Origin: Flammulina velutipes
Taxonomy: Eukaryota; Basidiomycota; Agaricomycetes; Agaricales; Physalacriaceae
Length of the DNA stretch: 64,000 bases
Direction of reading: 5' to 3'
Assembly (NCBI GenBank): GCA_011800155.1
Contig: JAALGH010000021.1
Span: forward strand, 62,001-126,000
A program made the translations under genes and the position numbers. Each line of letters starts with the position of its first letter. The first letter of the stretch is position 1. This document shows, in pieces, positions 1 to 10,274 of this stretch. The notes under the pieces are model-generated. The model searched no databases and had not been told where the DNA came from. It worked only from the letters and a program-made list of their open reading frames with translations.

Positions 1-797
1 CGCTTCTCTTTCGCTTCCATTTCGTTGCCGTAGACGGCGTCGGAGATTGTGCGTTGGATGGACTAGTCACCTGCTCCGCCGTCTTTGACGACAGGGTGCT
101 GGTGGACGAAGTGGAGGGAATGACAGTGACCTGGCCACCAAGACTATTGTTCCACGGCATTGGTTGACGCATGAAAGCAGGCGCAGCGCGAGACATAGAT
201 ATTCCAGGAAGTGCGCGTTCTTCTTGTTCCTCTAAACCTTCGAGAACATCAGTACGAGGAACCGAGAATGGGAATAAGAAGACGCACTGTAACATTCCAT
301 AGCGAATTCTCCAATCGCCGCCTCAGCGTACTTTCGGCGTTGCTGTCCCCTGTCCCCGCTTGCTGTATCAAATGGCTGGGGAACTGCAGACTTATCGCTA
401 CCAACATGAAGGCTGGAAATGTGGGTAAACGACTGGAAAATAAATGTAAAAGACGTACGAGATCACATTGACCTGCCCTCCCTTCCTGGGCTCAGGTCCA
501 GCCCAGAAGAAGTGGATATTACCACCCAAGGACCACCAGTAGTTGTGATCCTTAGGCTAAAGTCAGGCGGCATCCGGAACATGAGAAGCCAAAACCTGGG
601 CAGCTGCCCGTGGGCTGTTGCCCAGGTATTTAGCCTAAATTCCTTCAATTATAGCCTTATAAGGTAACTATTCCAAACATGTCGCGCACATACATTCCCT
701 TTTACAGTGCTGTCCCCGCTCCATCCATATCAGGCAATATTATTGTGCAAAAAAAACTCCATTTATAGCGACGCTCTTTATATACAGGTACCGCCCT
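1..797. other. Non-genic stretch with small nested inverted repeats
   Basis: I see no convincing coding exon here. The only structure is a nested pair of inverted repeats. TTAGGCTAAA at 552-561 is complemented by TTTAGCCTAA at 629-638. Inside the pair, CCTGGGCA near 596 is complemented by TGCCCAGG near 619. This could be a decayed hairpin element or chance. The short open frames lack splice support. Confidence 0.4.
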
Positions 798-3700
798 CTA
801 TGCCGTGTTACTAATCTCCCCCGAAACGATTGCCGCCGCGGCTGCCAGCGCTGAGTCATCTGCAACGGTGTGAATCTTTCCGCGCGCAGGGGCACTGTGG
901 GTCCAAAGTTCCTCGAACGACTCTCGTATTCGGCGGCGTGCCACCTCCTGGCGCGTCGCATAGGCCTGGCGACCGTGCACAACATCTGGCGCGACTTCGC
1001 ACTTGATACGTCCACGTCTACGCCACTGCTCCTCCTCCCAGCGTAAGGATCGCAAAACCCTTCGCATCTCCTCCTCCAATAATACGACCTCCTCACACCA
1101 TCGTGTCTTCCTAGCAAGTGCTCGGGCCCATTCTATTCGTACACCTATTTCTCTCTTAGTGTCGTGTCAATACTAAGGCTAAGTGAAAACTCACATTCAT
1201 GAGCATACACGGACTCATCGCCTCCGGGACCGCCGTCTGCAGTCCAAATCCAAGACATGGTTTGACGTGTTTCTCCCGGCGCCGCCACCCAGATATCTGT
1301 TCGATTGCCTTTCCTCTTCTTCGCTGTTTTGGACCCCACACTTTTTGCGTCTCTGGAACCTAAGCGCCCGAGCTTCTTCCACGCTACTGCGTCCGACTCG
1401 TCCACTCCGAAAACCTCGATGTCGCCATCCCTCAGCTCCAGGAACGAACCACAAGCCTCGTCACCGACCAGCTCCAGCAATGCCTCCCGACTATTCCGGT
1501 ACTTCGCTGCTGTCCCCGCAATCCTCTGCGACACCGACGTAATCAAACCGGCTGCACGTGTAGAGTCTCGTTGTCCCCTCACATAGGAGTTCCGATAGTT
1601 TACTAGATGTCGCTTTGCCAGTAGACGTCCGCGGAGTCCTCGGATTGCATCCCCGCACTGCCCTCTTCGCAGTGCCGCCTCCTTCGTGCGCAAAGAAAGT
1701 GGACAGATGTCCCTGTCATCCGCACAGGCAGACGGTAGGTAAAGCAAAACATCCTCGGCAGCTGGACTTGCCAGGTCCTGCATCTGGCGCTCGTCTTCAT
1801 CCTCTTTCAGAATGTCCTTGACCCCCGGCATGTGTTGCTCCTGATGGCGCCGGAATGTCTTGAGCTTCGAGAAGAATGCAAGGCGACGCTCATGTAGCTT
1901 CGTCTGACGGCCTACTGTCGGATTCTGCGTGGTCATCTTCTCGCTCACAATCCGGCGTCTAGAGGATCATATCAGCATTGGCGACAATCTAGCAATCTCA
2001 AGATCACTCACTGCATGTCCTCTAATTGCAAACCGACCACGAGAAACCCCGCCTGTGAGACACCATTCACACCCTTTGTCTTGCGTCGACGTCGACGATT
2101 CTTGCCCTGGGTCTGGGGTAGGTCCTCCTCCGCTGCTCTCGACTCCTCGGCCTCGTCGGTGGCTTCGTCGACCTCTGCTTTCTGCAGCTCGAGTCGCACC
2201 GAAGCTTCCGAGATAGTTACTTAAACCAAGAATATTAGAACTGCGGTGCAAGAAATGTCGTCTCATCCAACTCACCATTTCCGGAGGGCGCATAAGGATT
2301 GGGCTTTGAATGGTCTACCACCCACTCGTCGACCATTGCGCGCCACTCCTCACGTAAATCTTTCTTCAAACTGCCATCAACGCACAAGAATGCTTGGATT
2401 TGCACATCCCGCTCCTCCAATGCGATTTTCAGGCGGCGCAAGAGGGTGCTTCCTAAAAGAATGAATCAGCATCGAAGAAAATGAGAGAAATCGGACACAT
2501 ACCCATCTCCACATTCTTCTTGAAGTTAAGGAGGTCAGTCAAGTCCTCTAAATCGTCGTGTCGGGCTCCAGGCTGCTCCTCCTTCGTTATATAGGACATG
2601 GGGTTCATAGCCGCCCATTTCCGCTCTATACCCTCGCCATCGGTTTTTCCTACACCCACTTGATATTTCAACGAGTTTTGTGTCTCACACGCGATCTCGT
2701 GCACGTTGCCGTGCCAGACGGGAAGCGCCCAGAGAATGTTTGTCACAGCAAATTTACGAAGGGCGACAGGCAGGGCGTCCACCCGCTTGAGCCAATTTTT
2801 CTTGTACTGACAGGCGATATCATAGGTTATCGCCACCTCTTTGAATCCCATCCGACATAGGATCCAGTAGAGTATAAAGTCGGTGTTCTTGTAACTAGGC
2901 TCAATATCAGTTCAGTAAAGACATTGCACAAATTTGACCCACCGCTCTCCGCGCTCCAAATCACCGAGCCCCATCAGGATTTCATGGCGTGCACATATTA
3001 CGCCAATCACGCCAGTCCATCGCATACCCGTCGCAAACTTTGACTCCTTGTGCATCAGTGCTGCAAATGATATACAGCTCGAAACCTTAGCAAGAAAATT
3101 AGTGCAGGCACAAGTCAGAATGAACCGGAAAATAATACCTCTTCCTCAGTGACGTACGTCCTAAGCCATGCATGATACTCTTCAAAGGACGGCTGCACTC
3201 CCTGCCCGGAGTACAACGGCTCATCCGTTCTTGGAGATGGGCGCATTTTGCAAGACAGGCGGAAATTGGCGTCCACCGAAAGCTGAGGTCGAAAGATATA
3301 CCTAGAAAAATAGGTCAATACACTCTGTGCGTAAACCTGGCCATTTAACTTACTTCTCATCAGCGTCTACCGTCTCCCAGCCGTCAGGCAAATTAACCCC
3401 GACCCGCGGACATGCCCAGCACGATGTCGCGACTGATCCGTCCGGTGCCTCATCCAAGCCACCCAGCTCGTGCGCCACTCCTGAGCGTCTTACACGCTTC
3501 AAAAACGCCCACTGCCTTGCCATCCGACCAAAAGCGCGATATCTGTCGGGCGTCCACTCTGTCCCAAAAGGGTCCGACGTGCTTTCCAGCACGGAGACGA
3601 AATCTCTGACGTTTACGGTCGCGATGACTTTCAAGCGCCGGTACATATCCAGAACTGCAACAGTCGCTGCCGTATGCGGGTTACCAGTCGTCGCGGGGTA

Positions 3701-4880
3701 CCAGCCCTCGCGCAGGAGCTGTTGCCAGTCATATAGCGCCTCGCCTCGTGAACATCCACATAAACGAACATGGACGGTATAAATCCCGGTGATATCGATC
3801 ACCGTTAGGGTACGCAGGCTTGTCGGTGCGGGGCACTTGTTACCCTCATGCCCCACCTGGTAAACGAGACCCATCAGGTGGAGAGATTCCGGCTGCCAAC
3901 ACTCATCCTTCCAAACCTGGGAATATCATCAGCTCACCAGTCGCGATATCCAACGGCGGAAAAACAAAGTACCTCTATACGGTGCAGTGGAGTTCGTAGA
4001 TGCCTCTCTCGACAACAGTCAACGCACTCCTTCCATTCCCCACACACCCGGCATCGATAAACAGTATCCACAGCTGGGCGCTCATCCAGTTGGGAGTCTG
4101 AAGGGAAATCGGCTGTCTCATTTGGAGGCTCCGGAGTTGTAGTTTCTGCAAAAAGAGTGCCCGTCTCGTCCGCAGCTTCAGGAGTAGGCCGTTTGAGACG
4201 TATCCCACAGGTAGCACACTGAGGCCTGTGGAACGCCTCACCAAGTCCCTGCCGCCGCAAAGTTTCATCTAGAAACTCATCCCTCCATTCACGCCACACC
4301 GACATAGGATCGTCCTATGGTAGCCAGGCTTAGCTCACTCGATGAAAATGGAACAATTCTTACCTACTGAGCTTCTATAACGTCTGCCTGCGGACGTCCC
4401 ATTTGTGTCCGTATCCCTCACGTCATCCTGGAGATCCCCTGCACCGTCCAGCAGCTCGTCAGGTCGACCATGGTCGTGTAGCGGCGCGTCTCGAGCGCTC
4501 ACCGTATCCGAGACGGCAGGTCCGAAATCCAGTGTACTGAAATCCGCATCCAGATCCTCCAAACGGACGCGTCGACGTTTCGACGGACGGGAGCGGAGGG
4601 GTTGGGTCGAAGACTGGCCCGTTTCATCCATGTGAAAGTGAAAGTCGTCCGAGATTGGAGCGGCCGCGTCGTCGAAAACATCGAAGTCGACGTGGTCGGG
4701 ATCGCGAGGGTGCAAGACCTTTTTCCTCCGCCTGGGACCAGTCCGTGGCGCGAAAGGGTTTGGCCCGGGGGGAAGACCGTGTTGTGCTCGCAACTGAGCG
4801 TCGAAGGCGCCAGCTGCTGCAATCTCCTCTGCGCTACGCCAGCGCTGCCTCCCGTAGGTAGATGTTCGAGGTGCGGACAT
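798..4880 (-). CDS. KDZ transposase with CxC2 cysteine cluster, apparently intact
   Basis: Cut-and-paste DNA transposase of the Kyakuja-Dileera-Zisupton superfamily. I could join ten exons in frame through nine GT-AG introns of about 45-70 nt, giving roughly 1,250 residues and no internal stop. The start is the ATG at 4880. An Arg-rich, acidic N-terminus comes first. It is followed by the CxC2 zinc-binding cluster, with CATCG and then YRCRVCGEWKECVDCC. Next come a long conserved region ending in CWACPRVGVNLP and the RNase H-like catalytic core. Probable acidic residues are D in SVDANFRL (about residue 480), D in TYDIACQY (about 625) and E in TDGEGIERKW (about 710), with ICARHE between the first two. 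The C-terminus is helical and charged. The exon plan matches the second KDZ gene at 19.3-23.0 kb, but the sequences are clearly diverged. It is the only transposase in the window with no visible lesion, so it may be functional. I did not find its terminal inverted repeats. Confidence 0.9.
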
Positions 4881-4990
4881 GGCCGTTGGAAGATAGGAAA
4901 AACGATCAACGGGAAGGAGACATGTGACATTATGTTGGTGCCTAGTAGCAATTATCCGATAGGATTCCGGCTACATCTCGATGTAAGGAA

Positions 4991-5066
4991 GCCCTCATGG
5001 TGAAGTGGACTAACGTGCAGGCGACCATGCTAGTAAGTGTTAGGGTTCAATTCCCAGCCGTGCCAC
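4991..5066 (+). other. tRNA-like A-box/B-box sequence (pseudo-tRNA or SINE head)
   Basis: An A-box-like TGGTGAAGTGG begins at 4998. A B-box-like GGTTCAATTCC follows at about 5044, at tRNA-like spacing. The putative acceptor arms do not pair (GCCCTCA against CCGTGCC) and the T-stem has a mismatch, so this is not a functional tRNA. It could be a tRNA relic or the pol III head of a SINE. The rest of 4881-5186 shows nothing else. Confidence 0.3.
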
Positions 5067-5186
5067 AGTCACTTTTTGTGATACCGTCTACTAGCCAGAC
5101 TTGCATACTGATTAATGAAGACACCTCAAAGCAACTCAAAGATAATCATCCATTACACATATAAAACACTACGTGGAATATATTTA

Positions 5187-6109
5187 TCAAGCCATTGTAC
5201 GGTACGCATCAACTACGCTCTGCATTGAGAAAGAACGAAGGACTTTCATGTCCTTCGGACTGTCGGCATGGCACGTCGGACAGGAATAATTCCCACCGAC
5301 CGACTTGTCGCGATGGCGAACGTACAATCCTATACACTCGGCACAGAAGGCGTGCCCACACAAAGTAAAGCTGTGTTGAATGTCAGTGATGGTCGTCGAA
5401 ATCAAATGGATCATTACGCACAATGAGGGGCGAGTGTAAACCTGTAAACACATTGCGCACTCCAATGCACGCTCGTATGTAGTGATCATCTAGAGGCGAA
5501 CACAATGTCATCGTCAGAAGGAACAACACGAAGTTGGTGATCTTACCTCCAGGCGCTCGACAATACTGGTCCTTTTCGCAGCCTCTACTCGCCACTGTGT
5601 CCGCGTGAGTTGTCTGTTCTGGCGCTCACGCTCACGCTCGAGCTCTTCAATGCGACTGGTCGCCTTGTCCATGCATCCCATCATGGTGGGTCTTTGAGCA
5701 GCCTTCTTCGTGGCGGCACGCTCACGGACCAAGTCTCTGGCCTGCAACGCGACCTGGCATTCCAATTCAGAAATACGCTGCGAGAATATGATGAGTAAGA
5801 CATGAATGGCTGGTGTAAAACAGCTACGCACATTCTTAAGCTCAACCTCCTTAGCCTGGGCGTCCTACCAGAGAGAGGTCAGCAAAATTCATTAGCAGGT
5901 AGAACCACGTGTACCTTCAATTGAGTGTCCTGGCTGGTACCAGAACCTTGAGCCGCCATTTTGTCGTCGCCCTTCTCATCGTCTGACGAGAAAATATCGA
6001 CATATACCGATTTGACCTTCTTGGGTGCTGCGCGTTTGGGAGGACTTTCGTCGTCAGACGAAATGTCGAGGATTTCGGATGCAAGCTTTCGCTTGTTGGA
6101 CGAAGCCAT
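5187..6109 (-). CDS. RING-finger protein with coiled coil and two SIM-like motifs
   Basis: Likely a nuclear RING-type E3 ubiquitin ligase. Five exons join in frame from the ATG at 6109. The N-terminus has two hydrophobic-then-acidic motifs, ILDISSDDE and VYVDIFSSDDE. They match the usual SUMO-interaction pattern and flank a basic, NLS-like PPKRAAPKK. A long heptad-like coiled coil follows, containing RIEELERERERQNRQL. The C-terminal RING is C3HC4-type: CAMC, then FTLCGHAFCAEC, then CPTC after removal of an intron between the first two cysteine pairs. RING plus tandem SIMs is the architecture of SUMO-targeted ubiquitin ligases, so that is a reasonable guess. The RING and the splice joins are directly visible; SUMO binding is inferred. 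The gene lies about 300 bp from the KDZ gene, on the same strand. Confidence 0.75.
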
Positions 6110-6698
6110 GGTACCACGCAGAAGAGGATAAAATTGGGGTCACAGTTTCACGAACCACGCTGAGTCGAGTGATCCCACGCTGATACCCCGGATCATTCGG
6201 ACCGACCCTATCACTGATAAGGTTAAAAGAATGAGTCCATCTTTCGCAAACAGATTTGACAAGTTATCTCAATCACTTCCCCAAATAAAATACCGTGCGT
6301 GTTCTCTGACAACAGGCAAACTCCCCCAATGTCCTCACTTGCAACAGATAAATTCCATGACCACCAGACAACTGACTGTCCCCCGTCCAATTGATCGTTA
6401 TGGTCGATGCCTTGAGCGCCAGAGAGGTACGCAACCTGTCATTCAGGAAGACAACGTCTGATGGTATTATTCTAGTGATATTCCACACCTTATGGAACGC
6501 ACAGCGTGGTCCGATCCATTCGCTTTGTTTGACCAAGATTAAATGGAGGTACCTGTCAGCAAACACACCGTCCGATGGCGAGGGAACCGAGAGGATGTGG
6601 CAATTATTGCCAAAGAGGGTTGAACGTGCACGTCTTGGCGCCGCTAACGCTTAAATTTTTCTGTCTGTGCCATGCCAAAATATCATGAAGTTAAATGT
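6110..6698. other. Gap without a confident gene
   Basis: A minus-strand open frame at 6273-6566 has a plausible composition, and its upstream edge could be a splice site. It lacks a recognisable motif or a clean exon chain, so I leave it uncalled. The interval otherwise looks like promoter space for the RING gene and the 3' flank of the next minus-strand gene. Confidence 0.4.
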
Positions 6699-7442
6699 CT
6701 AGCGAAAATGTACAGGCCTTCCGTCAACAGTTATAACAAAAGCAGGCTGCTTCCGGAATTTGTGCAGGATATGTGGGAGCGGTGTACCAGGTTGAGTAGG
6801 AATACTCAGCGGCGGGACCTCCGCAGCTAGAAGGCCAGCGTATCGGGTCATGATCATCCGGAAAGATCTGTGGCGTGCGGTATCTTGTTTTTCAAATCAT
6901 TAGTGCAGTGATCACACACGCGCAGAGAATTCAGGACTCACTATTGAAGCCGGCGCAGGCGTCTTCGGCGGGCTGGCGCAGGTGGCTCATCCACAGGTGC
7001 AAGAGCCTTGTGTTATATCCGTGCCCATGGAACCCCAGTGCGTGATTCAGTAGCTCCATGTACTCCCACAGTATACAGAGTCCCGATAGGCGACGGAGAT
7101 CCGCCATGGTGTGGACCCCCATTTGTAGGAAAGCGGGGCGGAGAAATTCTCCGTGAATGCGTTGTAGTTCCGCGCTGAAGGTGTCGGAGGCGTCGGAGGC
7201 GTCAACATCACACGTATTGGGCGAGGAGGCTCCCAAAGGGAGCGGAGAGGTGGATACAGGCTGCAAATGACAGCGAAATACACTAAGCCATAGACGTTGA
7301 GTATAATGCAGTATATTGACAGAACAATTTATACGCACAAGAGAGCAACGACTGAGAACTGTGAGAGCTCAGTTTCAGCAGAGAAACACATTAACTCATA
7401 GTTGCGCCAAGGAGGGATCTTTGGAGAAGGTTGATGGTCCAT
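6699..7442 (-). CDS. Small hypothetical protein, three exons
   Basis: I do not recognise this gene. Starting at the ATG at 7442 (MDHQPSPKIPPWRNYE), the first exon joins in frame to a second that begins PVSTSPLPLG. The intron between them spans the end of the first exon to about 7260. A further intron begins GTGAGTCC near 6947. The last exon ends ITVDGRPVHFR and stops at 6699. The product would be about 220 residues, with a Leu-rich helical middle (MADLRRLSGLCILWEYMELL) and no signal peptide or catalytic motif that I can see. In-frame splicing and a protein-like composition support a real gene. Function is unknown. Confidence 0.5.
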
Positions 7443-7799
7443 GGTATTTTTCGACGACGAAGGCAGACGACAAGATTGAAGGAATAGATCAAACATTTGC
7501 TGCCGCGCGCAGATTGAGAGATTTATCTAGTGAAAATGCGAGCTTGAATGACCTAGGACCCATTTGGCAGATAGCGTAGATCACAATAGCTAGGCGATAC
7601 AGTAGTAGGAGGTATTTCGTCGACATGGAAGAAGTCTGAACGCATTTGACCAACTAGACGCTGCATAATCTCAAAGTTGTCTAGTGAAACTACGCGGTGA
7701 ATGGATCAAATAGATACATTCTTGATTTACCGTTCGATCACTTGCCTTGGTCTCTCCCGTCACCACCGCGCCGAGTCGCCCCAAAATCTGAGTACACCA
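7443..7799. other. Intergenic region between divergent genes
   Basis: This lies between the starts of the minus-strand gene at 7442 and the plus-strand gene at 7800. I see no coding evidence. It presumably holds both promoters, but no clear TATA element stands out. Confidence 0.4.
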
Positions 7800-8461
7800 A
7801 TGGCCCACAGAACACCAGAGGAGCGTGCAGAGGCCATCTTAGCATCTAAAAGGGCGTACTGGGCAAGGTGAGTGGGAGAGCCTGTATCCAGCGTCCAAAA
7901 CTGATGTTTGAATAGACAGCGAGCTCGCTTGGCCCAAGAGGCGAAAAGACGTTACCGCGAGCGTCGCCCAGACGGCTGGGTTGACGGCAGGAGAAAGGCA
8001 GCTCAAGCGCGGATGACCGTCTCTCAGATTCACAAGTGCGTATCACCGAAGCTGGTATGATACATCTCTAATACTGCGTCAGCGCTACATCGGATAACGA
8101 GCACTGTGCAGCTTTAATGGTCATCCGAGAGGCGCAAGACATCGTTCTGCAACATACTCATGGTTCCCTGCAACAATGGACGTCTGACCTTGTTAAAGCC
8201 CTGTTGGAGCGGGAACCTGCGAGCGCTGCACGCTTGTTGGCTCGAGAGAAATGCTTCATCGCAGCCCAGTTCTCAAGGATCACAGGATCTCTCACTAATA
8301 TCCCTGTGGATACTGCCATCTATGAGCTAGCCGTCAAGATGGGCTCGCATACGCGTGAGGCCGAAGGTTGTTTGCTCGACGTCGAGGAAAAGACCCACTC
8401 GGGGCAGCTACTCAATTCCTATATCCATCGCACACTCTACTCAGACTTGTATACGCGCTGA
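7800..8461 (+). CDS. Small basic helical protein, three exons
   Basis: Unrecognised family. From the ATG at 7800, exons 7800-7867, 7916-8035 and 8083-8461 join in frame to give about 188 residues. The N-terminal half is strongly basic and helical, with REREE-like spacing such as AKRRYRERRPDGWVDGRR. This is reminiscent of bZIP basic regions. The C-terminal half is a neutral helical domain. The layout resembles the gene at 15751-16501: a basic Arg/Tyr-rich N-terminus, a helical C-terminus and a similar intron pattern. The two may be diverged members of one DNA-binding family. No frameshift or stop is visible. DNA binding is inferred from composition only. Confidence 0.55.
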
Positions 8462-8492
8462 ATTTATTCCTTGCTCTTCTCGCGACATAAGT

Positions 8493-9445
8493 TTACTGTG
8501 TGATTTTAATAGCCACCCCGATCTTGCGCTTCGCCAGAGCTGCAAAGTACTCACGACGGGCGGTCTCGAAAGACTGGAACGTCTCATGCGCCTGACGTGG
8601 AATACCCAGGGTCTGAAGCTGTGACTCTAGACTGCGCGCGATTAATTTTTTTATTGTTACGCCACAGTGGAGGACGAACCTTGTTACATATATTCCGGGC
8701 TTGATCCCGACATAAACTACATACCACCGTGCTTCGGTGACGCCGTCAGATATAGGATTGGACCTGGTGTGATCCCATTCACGAGGTGCGGTCCATTCAA
8801 TACGATATTGATTAACCTCATGGGTCGGCGGGCGGACAAGCCCCATCGTGTTGGCGTATGCAAATGCGGCTTGGGCGGAATGCAAAGTGCGATACCCGCG
8901 ATAGATATTAGCGCTGATGCCAGTGACCTGCGCCTCACAGGCATCCCTGTAATTCTCGTATAAACGGGGTGATACAATAGAGCAAAGAGGGCAAGAATTA
9001 CCAAGATTCATACACTCCTGGCTCGATGCCCACAAAGACGACGTACGCTTTGGCGCGCTTGCGAGATCGTGCACGGCTGACGATTGCTCGTGAAGGGGAT
9101 GCAGGTACGTTCAGGTGGGCTGCCTCAAACCTGAACAATCTGATGAGTGGCGTCGTTGCATGTGGACGGCGGTAGCACCTACCAGTGGGCCGTAGCGCCT
9201 TGGCTCGTCTCATAGAGGGTCTGATCCGCGGCGTCGCGGACGGATAGAGCTTCTAGCGCGGTAGCGAGCTCATCCAACCCAGAGTTAAGACCTGTCGAGC
9301 TATTCCCTGAGATTGTCGCGATCGATGCCTGTCCGCTAGTTTCGGGCTTGGTAGAGCCTGGCGTATCCAGGATGACTACGACGGGGTCATCGTCGTCAGA
9401 CGAGTGAGGATCAATGCGTATGATGTGGCGTTTGGGGATCTTCAT
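8493..9445 (-). CDS. Protein with two RNase H1 N-terminal-like (hybrid-binding) domains and SIM-like motifs
   Basis: The start is the ATG at 9445. The N-terminus carries HIIRIDPHSSDDDD and then VVVILDTPG, both SUMO-interaction-like. After an intron, a first RNase H1 N-terminal fold is readable: AYVVFVGIEPGVYESW, then an intron, then DACEAQVTGISANIYRGY and a helix with AQAAFAYAN. A second, more diverged copy follows: WYVVYVGIKPGIYVT, an intron with a non-canonical GTTCGT donor, then QAHETFQSFETARREYFAAL. In RNase H1 this small domain binds RNA-DNA hybrids and dsRNA. No RNase H catalytic domain is present, so this would be a binder and not a nuclease. Introns fall at the same place in both repeats (after GxY), which suggests internal duplication. 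All joins are in frame and the gene looks intact. Confidence 0.75.
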
Positions 9446-9522
9446 GGTGAGGGGCAAACATCACTGATATTGCGAGTGCCCTTAAATATTTGTGGAAGAT
9501 GACAGCTGATGTAATTGACGCC

Positions 9523-10222
9523 TTAAACAGAATCGCATGTACCATCACGATACACCGCCACCCCGAATCCAAAAAGACCCGCCAAAATGAGGGCGACAAC
9601 GTGCCCCCAATGAGCTGCGAGAATGAGTTGGCTGAATAAAATGTAAGAACAGTGGTGCGTAGGAGTAAGGAAAGAGAACGTACGGGCGACCTTCACGAGG
9701 AGGGGAGATGGCTACGCGACCCTCGCGACGAAGCCTATTGAAGGCAGCTAGTGCATCCCCTTGCTTGGAGTATCGCTTGTTCGCGTAGTTACTAATGCCG
9801 TGTACCATTTCGGAGGCCAGGTTTCTGGGAGATATCCTGATCAGTAAGATGTAAGGCTGTAAATGGAGGAGACCTACGCGCTGAGGAAGACACCAACCAT
9901 ACGGCCACGTGTAACAGCATAGTATCCATTGCTGTCTTCGACTCGCACACGGACAGGAAGAAGGTCATGCGACGGTACATAGGCGTACGCGCGACCAGCA
10001 CACCACGGATGCGACGGTTGCACATAGGCGTCGTTCGGGATCCCGGGTTCAACTGCCCACGGAGAGATCTCCGGGGTCGGCTCGGGTGCGACGTCGTCTA
10101 GGAGCGAGGTTAAGCACACTTCATGAAGTGATGAGGAGATACATACCGGTATGTTTCTCATCGAGGAGAATATCGGTCTGGGGAATATCGGGGAGGGAAT
10201 TTTCTGCCATAGCGTCAACCAT
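9523..10222 (-). CDS. RNase H1 N-terminal-like domain protein with a C-terminal membrane helix
   Basis: Four exons join in frame from the ATG at 10222 or 10210 (MAENSLPDIPQTDILL). A Pro-rich N-terminal half leads into a single RNase H1 N-terminal-like domain. This reads GYYAVTRGRMVGVFLS, an intron, then NLASEMVHGISNYANKRYSK and GDALAAFNRL. After the last intron the protein ends in a hydrophobic helix, HVVALILAGLFGFGVAVY, and a short polar tail, with the stop at 9523-9525. This predicts a tail-anchored membrane protein whose cytosolic domain may bind nucleic acid. It sits 78 bp from the tandem-domain gene on the same strand. The membrane tail rests on an intron join (CGCCC to CCAACTC) that keeps frame, so it is good but untested. 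Confidence 0.65.
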
Positions 10223-10274
10223 GAGGGTTGGAGACAAGATGTTTCGGGCCGCGTTGCCTTTCCTCTAATTCAAA

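Noticed and set aside
740..1117. Overlapping minus-strand frame at the end of the KDZ gene
   Set aside because: It is a shadow of the last KDZ exon, which splices cleanly in another frame.
6273..6566. Minus-strand open frame that could be a secreted or structural protein
   Set aside because: It has no motif and no second exon that joins, and the start is unclear.
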